Part shown: one piece after another, positions 43,012-54,781 of the stretch
Layout: each line of letters opens with the position of its first letter
How positions within the stretch are numbered: the first letter of the stretch is position 1
DNA from: Plectosphaerella cucumerina
Lineage: Eukaryota; Ascomycota; Sordariomycetes; Glomerellales; Plectosphaerellaceae
Assembly: GCA_020746995.1 (NCBI GenBank)
Contig: JAGPXD010000003.1
Location: forward strand, 5,704,001 to 5,768,000
DNA: 64,000 nt
Reading direction: 5' to 3'
The notes under the pieces: model-generated
What the model saw: the letters and a program-made list of their open reading frames with translations, nothing else
Told to the model about the DNA's origin: nothing
The model's database searches: none
Position numbers and translations under genes: made by a program

Positions 43012-44757
43012 ATGCACAAGCACGGCTACCGAGGCCGAGTCCGCACCGGCTGCCTCACCTGTCGCGCCCGCAAGGTCAGATGCGACGAGGGTCGGCCGGC
43101 ATGCCGCAACTGCACCAGACTTGACAGGGGTTGCGTCTACGCAGCAACACCGCGGCGTCCTGTCGTCGTCCCCGCATCCTCCTCCTCGAGCCGATCGCCA
43201 GATACCACCACCTCGTCAACCGAAGACACTTCAACACAACCCCAGGGGCCAAGTCCAGGCGTCAATTCTTTCGCTAGGACGTCGTCTCGGCGAAGCGTCG
43301 CCCTCACAGCGGCACCGCACCATGTCGCCTCCACTCCCGATGGCCCATTCTCATACCCCGACAGCGCCATCAAGGACGTCACGGCGCGCCTGCAGAGGAC
43401 CCTTGAGCGCCGGCGCGGGGCACCACACACCCCAGACGATGCAGCCGAGGATGAGAACTCACCGGCGAGCCTCATCTCCCGGGACATCGAGCTGACCACG
43501 ACCATGGACATCCTGGCAGCCGCACGCGAATCGTCCCAATTGACCTGCTTCTTCCTCGAATCGGTCGACTGCCCGGGAATCACGCCGTTCGACGCCGTCA
43601 ACTGGGCCACGGCAAAGCACTGCATTGTGGACCTGGGGAGTTCGTGCACGACAGTCGTCTCGGGGATCAATGCCGTCGCCACGCTTTTCATGGCCCACAC
43701 CTATGGCCTGCCCGACACCAGGGCCATGTCGCTCTACCATTCCACCCGGTCGGCACTCGAGCAGCTATTGGCAGACCAGACTCTGGACTTTGAGTACTGC
43801 CTTGTGGTCATGTTCCTCCTCTGCCTCTTTGACCTCGTCTACTCGGACGAAGTCATGTCGGCTTTCAATAAGCCTAGCGACTTATTCCTCGACCGTCTCG
43901 GCGCATGGATCAGGGGCGGCCATCGATCCGAACTTTCTAAACGTCTGCTTGCCTGGATCAACATCATGCAGACGATGACCAGCCGCGGCGGCGGCCTCGG
44001 CTTCCTCTCCGAGTCCATCTGCTCCCTGCTCCCCAACCAGGACGGGCCACTGCCGACCCTCGTGCCACCCATGGGTCCCACCCCCGACGCCGCCTCCGAC
44101 CTCCCGACGCACCTGTACGAAATGCTCTGCGGCCCGGCCTTTGACTTTTACTGCCGCCTCCAAGCCATCTCGGGCGAAATCGCCCGTCTGACGCATTACC
44201 ACCGCTCGCGCAACACGGGCGGCGACCAGGCCGAGGTGGTCCGGTCAATGGCCGGCATCAAGGACCGCCTGCGCGCCCTCTGGGACAACCGCCCCGCTAC
44301 GATGCGGCAAAGCCCAGGCGCGCTCCGCGAGCAGCTCACCCCGGACCTGGCGGTCGCCGTCATCGCCGTCATCGGCCTGTGCACCGCCGCCTACCACGCC
44401 GAGTTCGTCGAAATTGACCGCGTCCTGGGCGATCCGCTGGAGAAATGGACAGATTCGCGGGAATCAATTCGCGCCATTCGGGAGATTGTCGACAGCCAAT
44501 CGGCCGTCTGCAAAATGACAGGCGTGAACCCCGGGTTCCTGCGCCCTCTCTTCCTCTTCGCGATTGAATGCATGGACAGGGACCAAAGCCAATGGGCAGC
44601 CGACCGCATCGCGCACATCAGGGACTCGATCTACCGAGGAAAGTTCTTCTCTGCTTTTGCGATTGGATTATCTGATGCGCAGATCCGGAAGGAGAGGAGG
44701 GTCACGTCAAAGTATTTTTCCATCTGGTCCTTTGGCGGGCCGCCTCCATATTTGTGA
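43012..44757 (+). CDS. Zn2Cys6 transcription factor (Fungal_trans_2 type)
   Basis: Single exon, 581 aa. The N-terminal zinc cluster C14-x2-C17-x6-C24-x6-C31-x2-C34-x6-C41 follows directly after a short basic N-terminus. A Ser/Thr/Pro-rich linker (about 48-140) leads into a helical regulatory domain with the DITTTMDI-like block (IELTTTMDILAAARESSQL) and the C-terminal RSIYRGKFFSAFAIG-like region typical of the DUF3468/Fungal_trans_2 group. Divergent from the phosphatase gene, which may be a target (inference). Confidence 0.9.
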   Translation: MHKHGYRGRVRTGCLTCRARKVRCDEGRPACRNCTRLDRGCVYAATPRRPVVVPASSSSSRSPDTTTSSTEDTSTQPQGPSPGVNSFARTSSRRSVALTAAPHHVASTPDGPFSYPDSAIKDVTARLQRTLERRRGAPHTPDDAAEDENSPASLISRDIELTTTMDILAAARESSQLTCFFLESVDCPGITPFDAVNWATAKHCIVDLGSSCTTVVSGINAVATLFMAHTYGLPDTRAMSLYHSTRSALEQLLADQTLDFEYCLVVMFLLCLFDLVYSDEVMSAFNKPSDLFLDRLGAWIRGGHRSELSKRLLAWINIMQTMTSRGGGLGFLSESICSLLPNQDGPLPTLVPPMGPTPDAASDLPTHLYEMLCGPAFDFYCRLQAISGEIARLTHYHRSRNTGGDQAEVVRSMAGIKDRLRALWDNRPATMRQSPGALREQLTPDLAVAVIAVIGLCTAAYHAEFVEIDRVLGDPLEKWTDSRESIRAIREIVDSQSAVCKMTGVNPGFLRPLFLFAIECMDRDQSQWAADRIAHIRDSIYRGKFFSAFAIGLSDAQIRKERRVTSKYFSIWSFGGPPPYL

Positions 44758-44782
44758 AGGGCGCGCCCGCTTTCATCGAATC

Positions 44783-44876
44783 GGGTCATTGGTCTAGGGG
44801 TATGATATTCGCTTCGCATTGCTCTTTCAGAGTTGATGATTGTGAAAGGTCATGGGTTCAATTCCCATATGATCCA
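44783..44876 (+). tRNA. tRNA-Ala(CGC), intron-containing
   Basis: The acceptor GGGTCAT pairs with ATGATCC and includes G3-U70, the alanine identity pair. The anticodon stem TTCGC pairs with GTGAA, and the loop T-T-CGC-A is followed by a 22-nt intron (44819-44840). The T arm is ATGGG-TTCAATT-CCCAT, discriminator A. The D arm (GGTCTAGGGGTATGAT) is of the type usually seen in Pro/Gly tRNAs. Confidence 0.85.
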
Positions 44877-45134
44877 TTTGTTTTGCTCCGACGGCGTCCG
44901 TGGTGCTTTTTGTCACTTGAACATCTCGTCAATTGGGAATGGAACAGAAGAGTCGAGGTCCCATAAATGTGTTGATGGTAATCTTTGAGGCTCCCAATCT
45001 GTCAAGCCACTTGAAGCATCCTACCCCAACTCCCGAACCCCAACTTCACGACTCCAAGCCCTTCCCCGTCAAGCATTCTGACATCCACACTTGCCCCAGC
45101 GTGCCCACGAATGACGGATCCGCCCACCCTTGCG

Positions 45135-46871
45135 CTACGCATCCTTGCCGCCGATCGCCTCGACCAGGTTCACCTCCGCACGAGCGAAACCCCGCATCGA
45201 CGTCTTCCTCTCAAACAAAATGTCCATCTCCGCCGTAGTGCGATCCTTCGTCTCCGGCACGCAAAAGTACGCAAACACCACCGAGATCAAACAACCGCCT
45301 GCCCAGAAGAACCCCGTCTTCGCACCCCAGTTCCATGCCGTCGGATTCAGCTGGTACGGGGTAATTGTACCAGCGACGATGGTGGTGACGATGTACGTCC
45401 AGCGGGCGAGCACGACCGACTTGCTGCGGAGGAGCGTCGAGGGGATCTCACAGCACAGCGTGTTGGTCAACGGGCCCATGGCGGCGTTGTACAGGAAGGA
45501 AGAGACGATGAGGGTGATGCCAATGACCCAGGAGTAGGTTGTGTTGGTTGAGACGGCTTGAGGGACGCCGACGCCGCCGATGATGATCATGAGGACGAGC
45601 ATGAGAGCAAGACTGCCGACGTAGGTCGTGCGCCGGCTCAGAATGGGAAGCAGAACCCACTGCAACAATCAGCAGGCGAAATGGAAACGAGAAGATGGAG
45701 AGACTGACCGAGACAAGTCCGCCGATGAAGGCAAGGGCATAGTTCATGATGGTCAGGTTGAATGCCTGCGCGCTTGGGAAGCCTGCCTGACGCATAAAGT
45801 AGGACGAAGAACTGCGGAGAGGATTACCGCTCAACGTCTGTGCGCAGTAAATGCCAATGACGATGAGGGTCCTGCGGAGGTCAACGCCCCGGAAGCAAGC
45901 GAGGTATGTGGTGCTGGCGTTGAGGGTGCGTTCATGCTCAGTCGTCACCACCATGAGGCTGACACTCTTGTCCAAGTCCTCGTCGGCATTGTCCTTGGAA
46001 GCAAGCTCCTTCAGGATACGCTTCGCACCTTCGATGTTACCCTGGCGAACCATCCACCAGGGGCTTTCAGGGGCGAAGAAGAGCGTGGGAATGAGGACGA
46101 CCGGCCAGAACCACCTTCTTGGTCAGTGCGAGACGGAAAAGGGGGGTGGGAAACACACTGTATGGCGAAGACAACTCGGTAACCCCATTGGCCTTCGAGC
46201 TGCAGCGAACCTCGAAGGATGCCAGCGCCGATGAGATGTCCAATGGCCCAGCAGAAGTTGACGTAGTTTGTGAGGTACGGTCGCAAGCAGACCGGGGATA
46301 TCTCCGAGGCGTAAATGATTGGAGTCGTCTGGAACAAGCCGAGGGGAATGCCTGAAAGGTCAGCGAGGAACACAAACCTCAGGAAGCAAATCTTACCAAA
46401 CAAGACCTGGCCAACGATGAGGACCTCGATGCGAGGAGCAAAGAATGGGATGAAGATCAGCGCAACAATAGCACTGAGGCCTCCCATCATCGTCTTGCGG
46501 AACCCAAAGCGTTCGCAAACATACCCCGCCAGCAGAAGCCCAATGAGCTGACCACAAGCCGAGCCATTGTTCAGACCAGCCTGCCACCTCGACGGGATCT
46601 CGTGGCTGTTCGGGCCAGTCTGCACGCCGTATCGGCGCTGGAAAGCAGGCTGCGCGTACAGGTTCCCCATGAGCATCGTATCGTACCCTTCCATGATGAT
46701 GGTCGAGGACATGGCGAGGGACCACAGCGCGGCTTTGGGGTAGAGGCGCAAGGCGTCGCAGAGCCTCATGCCATGTTCCCTAGCAGTGGCATCTTGGGCG
46801 TCGGCGAGCCATTCGGCCTGTGTGACCTTGGGCTCTTCGACCTTGGTGTCGGTGTCTTTGGTGGTCGTCAT
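45135..46871 (-). CDS. MFS sugar transporter (alpha-glucoside/hexose permease type)
   Basis: Four exons: 46871-46397, 46351-46159, 46114-45709, 45659-45135, giving 532 aa. The introns are 45, 44 and 49 nt. The protein has 12 predicted membrane segments and sugar-porter signatures (GYDTMLMGNLYAQPAF near the first helix, GLLLAGYVCERFGFRKT in loop 2-3, PESPWWMVRQG after helix 6, CVPETKDRTTAEMD at the end). It most resembles fungal maltose/alpha-glucoside permeases and should act at the plasma membrane as a proton-sugar symporter; substrate unknown. A TATA element lies about 80 bp upstream. Intron 1 is a multiple of three without a stop, so its retention would insert 15 residues. Confidence 0.9.
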
Positions 46872-47427
46872 GCTGGGCAGGAGGAAGTAACTGAAGGAGA
46901 TCTGGTGCTGATGGAGGGGAGTGATTGCCAGGCTGCAGCCATGAAGTCTTTATAGAGAGATCCTGCCCATGGTTCACTTCGACTTTTGCTGTGGCACGAT
47001 GGTGGTTGAGATGTCGGCCCGGCCAAAACAAACGTGACGACGACTGTAGGTCTGGGGAAAATTGCGTCCCCAGGTGATGCTAACCCACCATGTTCTAGCT
47101 CGTCTTCCCCGTACGAAATGAACCAGTAGCGTGGTTCCCCATGACCTCGTGGCACGCCAGACTTTGGGTCAAGTCCAGGATCCCCCCTGAGTCGTGACAC
47201 TAAGGGAGGGGTTCCTTATCTGGAGCCGATAGCCGCTATCTCCAACCGAACCTCTGAGTCGTGCACACGCAAGCGACCGAGCGAGCCGACGCCGGCGATC
47301 GTCAACCACCGACAGCACGACTTCATTCCCTTCCCCTCGGCCACGTGCGTCTATAAAGCATCAAAAACCGTACTGCACCGACATACCCAAATTGCAACCA
47401 TCATCATTCCCACTCCCACCGCGCAAC
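46872..47427. promoter_or_regulatory. Divergent promoter, MFS transporter / 2H phosphoesterase
   Basis: 556-bp divergent intergenic region with a TATA box for each gene: TATAAA at 46949-46954 on the minus strand for the transporter, and at 47352-47357 on the plus strand (71 bp before ATG) for the phosphoesterase. Confidence 0.6.
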
Positions 47428-48171
47428 ATGACCATCCACTCAGACCCCCGATCGGAACCCTCCATCCCTGATGGTCGGCCTCAGTACCCGATCGGCGTGC
47501 CTTTCAAGTTCAACCCCGACGGTGTCGTCCAGCGCTACGCCGGCAACACCACCGTCTGCCACATTCCCCCCTCCTCACCCCTTCTCCCGGGCCTCCAGAA
47601 CGCCTACGACACCATCTCCGCCCACCCCAAGTTCGCCAAGGTCATTCGCCTCCTGCCCCCCTCCTCCTGGCACATGACCGTCTTCGACGGCGTGCGGGAG
47701 CAGGAATGCGAGCCGGGCATGTGGCCCCCCGGCCTTGCCAAGAAGCCCCTCGCCGAAGCGACCGCCGCCTTTGCGGAACGTCTGCGTGTATTCGGGCCGC
47801 AGCTCGAGGCTGAGGGCCTGGCGCCACCGTACAGGATGAAGTCGACTGGGATTGAATTTCCGGCCCCTGTCGGCATTGGCTTGCAGGTCGTGGGGGCGAC
47901 ACCGGAGGAAGAAAAGAGGATGCGCAGGCTGAGGGATCGGTTGTCGGATGTGCTTGGGTTCAAGGCGCCGAATCATGAGGTGTACGGTTTTCATGTCACG
48001 ATTGCGTATTTCCTGCGACACTTTGATGGCGACGACGGCGTTGAGTTGGGAGAGTTGCTGTGTGAGCTGGAGAAGCCGCTGGATGTGGAGTTTGAACTGG
48101 GTGCGGTCGAGTTTTGCACTTTCGACACCATGCTGGCTTTTCCGCGACTTTTCTACCTGGGGCAAGAGTAG
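47428..48171 (+). CDS. 2H-phosphoesterase-like protein (DUF1868)
   Basis: Single exon, 247 aa. Two HxT motifs define the 2H fold: H82-M-T84 (WHMTVFD) and H189-V-T191 (FHVTIAYF), about 105 residues apart. The N-terminal block (YPIGVPFKFNPDGVVQRYAGNT) and C-terminal FDTMLAFPRLFYLG match the DUF1868 group. 2H enzymes hydrolyse cyclic phosphates or 2'-5' RNA linkages; the substrate of this group is unknown to me. The ATG at 47428 follows a TATA box by 71 bp; a TTG-initiated extension is not credible. No signal peptide. Confidence 0.85.
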   Translation: MTIHSDPRSEPSIPDGRPQYPIGVPFKFNPDGVVQRYAGNTTVCHIPPSSPLLPGLQNAYDTISAHPKFAKVIRLLPPSSWHMTVFDGVREQECEPGMWPPGLAKKPLAEATAAFAERLRVFGPQLEAEGLAPPYRMKSTGIEFPAPVGIGLQVVGATPEEEKRMRRLRDRLSDVLGFKAPNHEVYGFHVTIAYFLRHFDGDDGVELGELLCELEKPLDVEFELGAVEFCTFDTMLAFPRLFYLGQE

Positions 48172-48435
48172 TTAGGGCGAAATGGGCGATGCACTGAATT
48201 GACATGCGACGTCCGGGGGTTGTCAACACACAATGCCTGTTGTGGTTCAATTAAGCTTTGACAAGATGGTTCGATTAGGTAAGCCTGTTGCGTGGGGGTC
48301 TATCTGTGTGCAAGTGTGGCATGTGCTCTGTCCTCTGTCAACCTCCAACGACCATCCATCTCCAGTGGAGGCAGGGGAGCACCCCTTCAACCCCAGCTCT
48401 TGTTTTCTCCCGAACACCATGAAATAAAGTCCCCT

Positions 48436-51400
48436 CTAATTCTGACTCTTGGTATCCTTCCTGACAAAGGGACGCTTGATCAAAGCAGCAACTTTTCCGA
48501 GAGCGCCAAACAGGCGCCCGAAACCGAAACTCCAGCCACGGACCCGAACCGTGTAAATGAAAAAGTACACCAGCATCCAGTTTGAGATGCAGAACGCAAG
48601 GAAAATGCCAAAGTCTGTGACGTTGTTAGCCATGTCCAATCGCTGCGTCGATCGGGAACACTCACTTCGCCACTTGTCGTCGGCGCTGATGTTCAGCGTC
48701 TCGAGGTACTGGCTGCCGCTGGTGAACGGGCAGTACTGGCACCCACTGGTCGCGTCAGGGTTCAGGAGATACCCGCCGGCCGAGCTGGCGAAAGCGCCAG
48801 CGTACTCCTGGCAGGTCTGGCCACCCGGTGCATCGAACAATGCCGTCTCCTCGGGAGCGCACTCGACGGGAGTGTCGGCGAGGGTGGCAGCAAGGATGCC
48901 TCCGATCCAGTAGGTCGATGGGTTGACCCAGTACATCCAGTACCGCCAGAAGACGGGAAGGGTGCTGTACTGCCTGACGACACCGTTGAAGAGGGCGAAC
49001 ATGACGAAGAAGAAGGGAAGGACCTGAGATGTTAGCGGAGATCGACAATCAGTCGTGGGGAGTACTCACATTGGAAATGACAGTGAAGCTTGGGGCAAAT
49101 GCGCAAATCCACTGGCCCCAACTGTTCATGAACAAGAACATGAGCAGAGTCATGAGGAAGACGTAACCAGAGGCAGAGCTCTCAGTCGGCAGACCCGTCG
49201 GCCAGTACCACAGCACCCAGTACAGCACGGCCGAGACCACAGCAGCGGGAATCTCAGCCAGCACGTTGGCAGTGCAGAACGCGAACCAGCCATAGATGCG
49301 GGACGGGTACTCGCGCGCCTGCCAGATGGACATGTTGTCGTAAAACTTTGGCACAACACCATTGACAATCGTCGGCGGGACGGTGATGATGAGGAAGCAG
49401 GTGAACATCCTGTTCTGCATGTCCTGGATGGTGTTGCCGAGCATCCAGAAGGTGAAGCCGTTGAAGATGCCGATGATGACGGAGGTGAAGAACTTGCCGT
49501 ACAGGTAGGATGGGTCGCGCCAGTATTGGCGGAACATGCGCTTCGTGAGCTCAAGGGATTGGAGCATGGCGGAGGCGGCGAACTCAGAGCGTGCGGCGGC
49601 GTTGGGGGAGGGAACGGTGGCTTCGCTGCGGGTGCGGCGGAGGGCGTTGATCTCGTCATCGACGGCTTGGGCTTCAGCGCTGGATGCCCATTCATCGTTC
49701 CAGTTGACCTTTGAGCCGTCTGGCTTGCGGTGCGGGCGCGCAGCGGTTTCGAGGATGAACTCGGCGACGTTCTTGCTGGGAGGGCAGTGGGCGCCGCGGT
49801 CGGCGAAGTACTTGATGACGTCTTTGCCGTTCTCGCCGACGGGGCCGAAGTAGAAGGTATTGCCGCCGGGGTTGAGGGCGAGGACCATGTCGAACTGCTG
49901 GATTAGGACGGAGCTGGGCTGGTGGATGGTGCAGACGATAGCCTGGCCGGCGCGGCTGAGCTTCTTGAGGAAGCGGACGATGGAGTAGGCGGACTGTGAG
50001 TCAAGGCCTGAGGTGGGCTCGTCGAGGAAGAGGAGGAGGGAGGGCTTAGCGGCGAGCTCGACGCCGATAGTGAGGCGCTTGCGCTGCTCAACGCCGAGGG
50101 AGGAGATGATGGCGTCCTCCAGCTCGCCAAGCTCGAGCAACTCGACAATGCGGTCAACGTGGGCGAGCTTGTCAGCGCGGCTGACTGAAGCCTCCTGGCG
50201 AAGCACGGCGGAGAACTCAAGGGCCTCACGCACCGTCTGCGTGCGGTCATGGATGTCGCCCTGCAGACAGAAACCTGTGTTGCGCTGGAAATCCGCATCG
50301 AGGGCGCGTCCGTCGACGAGCATGTCACCGCTGATGACGCCGACCGTCTGCCGCTGCGAGAGGGTGTTGAGAAGAGTGGTCTTGCCTGCACCCGAGGCGC
50401 CCATGAGAGCGACCATGACTCCCGGCTTTGCGTAGCCGCTGACCTTGTTGAGGAGCTTCTTCTCGCCGCCGAGGTAGGGGACGGTGTACTCGAGGTTCTG
50501 CCAGGTGAAGATGGAGTCACTCTTGGTGATCTGCTCGAGGGCCTCATCTTCGGCATCGGTGGCCTCGCCGGCGACGCGGGTCTGGGATGAGCCAGCGCTG
50601 TCGGCGCCGACGGCCTTTTCCTCGTCGGAGGGCTTGGTGTCCTGGACGGCTTGGGCCTTGGCCTTGGAGGTCTTCTTGAAGACGAGCATGCCGCCGCCAC
50701 CGGAACCGAAGCTGACGAGCTCTGTGGCGATGACGGTGGCGATGATGTAGAGAACTGCGAAGGCGATGACGACAGCCCAGTTGCGCCAGAGGTTGGAGCG
50801 AGAGTAGTCGTACGTGGTGGCTAGGTATGCCTCGCCGGAGACGGAGCGGGCATTGGCGGAGGCACCGCTGGCAGCGCAGCCCTGGAAACCCTCCTGGACA
50901 CCGGGGCCCTGGGGCACAAGCTGGCTGGGTGCGCAGGGCATCTCTAGGCCGGCGAACTCGTTGCTCATGACACCCTCGAAAGCGTACGACAGGGGGTTGA
51001 TCCAGTACAGCCAGCCGAACCAGATGTAGTCCCCGAGAAGCTGGGGCTTGGGGATGACGTAGCCAACGTAGATGACGAGGACGTTGAGGGCGATGCCGGA
51101 GAAGCGCACGGCGGTGTCGATCTCGGGGGAGAGGGCGGCGAACATACGGTACATGGCTGTGACCATGATGGTGGTGGTGTAGACGAAGAGGAGGTAGACC
51201 CAGAACTTGCCGGCGTCAATGTCCAGCCCGGTCATGAAGTACATGACGAGTCCAAAAAGTGCGGTGTACGAGGCGATGACGGGAAAGTCGAGAAGGACGC
51301 GGGCGAGAGAGACGGCTGAGGGGCGGTAGAAGGCGTAGTCGCGATGGCGGGCGACAACATCCCGGCCAGAAACAGCTTTCATGAGTTCGGACAGCTGGAG

Positions 51401-53152
51401 CCAGCCGAGGAAGACGACGGAGAAGAAGACGGCGCCGCCGCGGGTGAATGCGCCAGCCGTGTCGGCGGGCTGGCCGTAGAAGAGGGAGCCGACGATGAAG
51501 GCGTTGGAGAAGATGATGAAGAACTTGGTGTAGAGGGCGGTGGTATCCCCCAGGAACAGCCAGGCCTCGCGGCGGAGACACACCCAGACCTGTTGGGCGA
51601 AGGAGACGGTGTAGGGGGATGAGTCGGAGACGTGCTTGCTCTTTGCGTCGCGGACGGCGCCTTCGAAGCGCTTGGCGTCGGCGTGGCCTGTGGCTTCCAA
51701 GTGGCGCTTGTAATCGGCCACATCTTCCAGGAGGGCGGCGTAGGCGGGGGATACGCGGAAGGCGGCCTCGAGAGCCTCGGGGGTGCGGGGGGCGGAGTGT
51801 TGGAAGCCGGGGCGGATGCGGCGCTCGGCGGGGTCGGTGACGGCGGTGAGGAAGTCGGCTGTCGTCTGGCGCTCGGGACACTCGAAGCCGAGGTCGATGA
51901 AGTACTGCTTCGCTGCGGAGGCGGGTCCGGAGTAGATCTGGCGACCTTGGTCGATGACGAGGACCTTGTCGAAGGTCTCGTAGATGCCCTCGCCGGCTTG
52001 GTAGAGGGTGACGAGGGTGGTGCGGTTGGTGACGTCTGTCATGATGCGGAGGGAGCGAGCGTAGTCGAGGGCCGTGGAGGCGTCGAGGCCTCGTGTTGAG
52101 TTATCCCAGGCCATGACTGTTGACTTGGAGGCTAGGGTCTCTGCGATGGAGACGCGTTTGCGTTCACCGCCGGAGACGCCGCGGACAAAGTCATCGCCGA
52201 CCTGGGTGTGGCGCGTGTGACCGATGCCGAACATGCGCAGCAGTGCGTCGGCAACAACAGGGATGTCGCGACGATCAGCGCGCTTGGTCTTGTTGAGAAG
52301 TGCGAAAGTGAGAGTCTTCCAGACACTGAGCGAGGCAAAATGCACATCATCCTCGGCGTTGTAGTTGATCTCGCCACGGTAGAGACGGTGCTGCGTCTCC
52401 GCGGGGATGCCGCCGTAGGAGACGTCGCCCTCGACTGAAGCGAACGATCCCCGGCTGTTGCTGACGGCTTTGAGGAATGTGGTGCAGCCTGCGCCGGGGC
52501 GGCCGAGGACGAGCATCATCTCGCCATCGCGGACGCAGCCGGTGAAGTCGTGGATGAGGTTGCGGGTTTCGGGCTGGCGACGGCGGAGGAAGGGGAGGGC
52601 GCGGCAGAGGAGGTGGTAGAGGTCGGGGCCGAAAGTGCCGAGGATGGCATCGGGGACAGTGCGGACGAAGGAGGCGCCTTGGGTGATGCCCTTGACTGTG
52701 AGGTGTTCGTAGACGACGCCGACTTTCTTGGGGGAACCGTCTTCGGCGCGCTTCTCGAATTGGCCGCCGCGCATGAAGTCGCCGAGTTGGAAGTCGTCGT
52801 CGTCTGAGGAGTGGTCTGCTGCTGCTGCCTCGACGTCGTTGTCGGTCTGTGCTCGTGAGGGTGCTCGGCCGGTGGTGGCGAAGCTGCGTCTACTCCGTGT
52901 CGCGTGGGACTCGTGTGTTCGTGTTCGGTGAAGCTGCATCAGGTCGTGTCGCAGCTCTTGGTACTGAGCCATGGCATCGTCCTCGTTGATGTCGCCGGCG
53001 CCGCGCTCGCCCCAGGTGCCGTCGAGAGGATCATCGCTGTCGTCGGGGGAGTCCCTGGGAGGGCGTTCGTTTGTGGGGGGTTGTGGGTGGTGGTGGCCAT
53101 GACGCGAGTCCGTCTGGCGGAGAGCGTCCTCGCATGTCGCTGCTCCCCACAT
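48436..53152 (-). CDS. PDR-type ABC-G multidrug transporter
   Basis: Three exons: 53152-49070, 49023-48666, 48614-48436, giving 1539 aa, full PDR length, with (NBD-TMD)2 order. NBD1 has the degenerate Walker A GRPGAGCTT (217-225) with Cys for Lys, signature VSGGERKRVSIAE and Walker B AWDNSTRGLD. NBD2 has GASGAGKTT, the degenerate signature EQRKRLTIGVEL and LLFLDEPTSGLD. This complementary degeneracy is normal for the family. Each membrane half ends in a cysteine-rich extracellular loop. Exports lipophilic toxins or fungicides at the plasma membrane. Intron 2 (51 nt) is a stop-free multiple of three. Start 53152 (MWGAATCEDAL) is chosen; upstream in-frame sequence is low-complexity leader. Confidence 0.95.
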
Positions 53153-54781
53153 GATGGCGGTTTGTGGGTGTTGTTGTGGGAAAGTGTCGGTTGTTGCGCT
53201 GCGATGCAGGCTGGGGGACAATTGAGAAAAAAACGACCAAGGCGAAGAAGGAGTGTGTGGGAGGTTTGGTCCCCTTGTTGAATGACGTGACGTTTGGGGG
53301 AATGAGACAGAAATACTAGCACACCGCCCGGCGGATGACTGCATCGGCGAGCGACAGCGGAATTTAGCTTCCCCCTCTAGATTGGGACCAGTGCAAAACG
53401 CGTGTGGTTGATGTAAGCCATTCCATGGATGCGGGCCTGGCGCCGGAATTAACATCACGACTTCTCCGAAAGGGGAAACACTCGACCTTTTTCCCCCTGC
53501 TCCTCCCCTGCGGGCTCCCCTGCTGCCGTGATAGCGTGGCCGATCTCTCACCCGTGCGTGCCAAGGTGGGGCCAGAGCTGTCTCTGACGTCTTCCCGTTG
53601 GTTGGTAATCAGGGGTCGATTGGTCGCAGTGCACGGGCTGTCAGCCGGTTGCATCTGGGGACCTCAGCCAGTGGGTGTGGGGGTTCCCGTCAACTTCGGG
53701 TTTCGGCTGTTGAGAGCAAGGGCATGGAGGGTGGGGGGAAGGGAGACTCAGAAGTCAAATGTCAGAAGAAACTTCAGGCGAGAGATGCACCGCGGAGAGT
53801 CGGGCTTAAGGGCCATATCCGAAGAGAATGACGTTGGGTGTTGAGAGAGATCTGCATGACGCTGACTGGGACCTGAAGCCACTGCCAGTGAAGCCGGTGA
53901 AGGTTCAGATCAACTGTGCTAGCGGTAGTCTACCCGCCAACCCGCAACCCGTCAATCCGCGTACAGGCACTCTGGCGGGCGCTCGTGAAGTTTGTGTGTG
54001 GTTGCTGCGTCACCGGTCGTCAGGCCCCACATGCACAATTGAATCGCTGGATCTGACTTCGGCGAGCCAGAAAGGGAACCAAATGGAAACACAAGCGACC
54101 GGGAGAGCAGGGGTCCAGCAGCGCGGAAGTGGGACTTGCGCGATAGGGCTTGCCAGGTAGACCGTCCAGCATTAATAATGGCCGCTCCCAGAACACGAGT
54201 CAGGGTCCAGCGAGTTCCGGGCAGGCATTACCAACCAACCTGAATCGCCCTGCCCCGCTCTGATTTCCAACTCCTTCAGTGTCCCCTCTTCTTCCCCTCC
54301 CCCCCTTCCGGCTACGGCACCCGGAGAAATGGAGAAAAAAGTGAGACGGGCCGGAATTTGTCTTCCAGTCTGACAGGCGTAAGCCATCAAATAACCACGC
54401 CCAGCCCGCTGCGGAACTCCCCTGCGAGGCTCCCGTCACACAAGGCTGAACTTCTGCATCCCCGACATCACGACTCCAAACTATCTCAGCTTCACTTCAT
54501 CGCCAACTTCCCCTCAACTCGACGCACCCAGCCACAATGCACTCCGCAGTACAGTCCCACCAAGTGGCACCCCCATTGTTGCCGCCCTAAACCCGGGCGC
54601 AAAAGTTCCTATCCCCGACTCTACCCAGAGTCCAGAGTGGAGGAGGGGGAACGTAACCGCCGCGCCTTGCCGCTCCCGACACCGGCCATAAATATCCCCT
54701 CCCGACTTTCCCACTTCCTTCTCTCCGCCAACTTCCTCATTCCCCAGATTCCCAGACCACTCCGTACTTCACACTCCCACC
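53153..54781. other. Divergent intergenic region, ABC-G transporter / SDR
   Basis: 1.6 kb with no supported gene. A TATA-like ATAAATAT lies at 54688-54695, about 90 bp before the SDR start codon, with CT-rich leader between. Confidence 0.55.
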
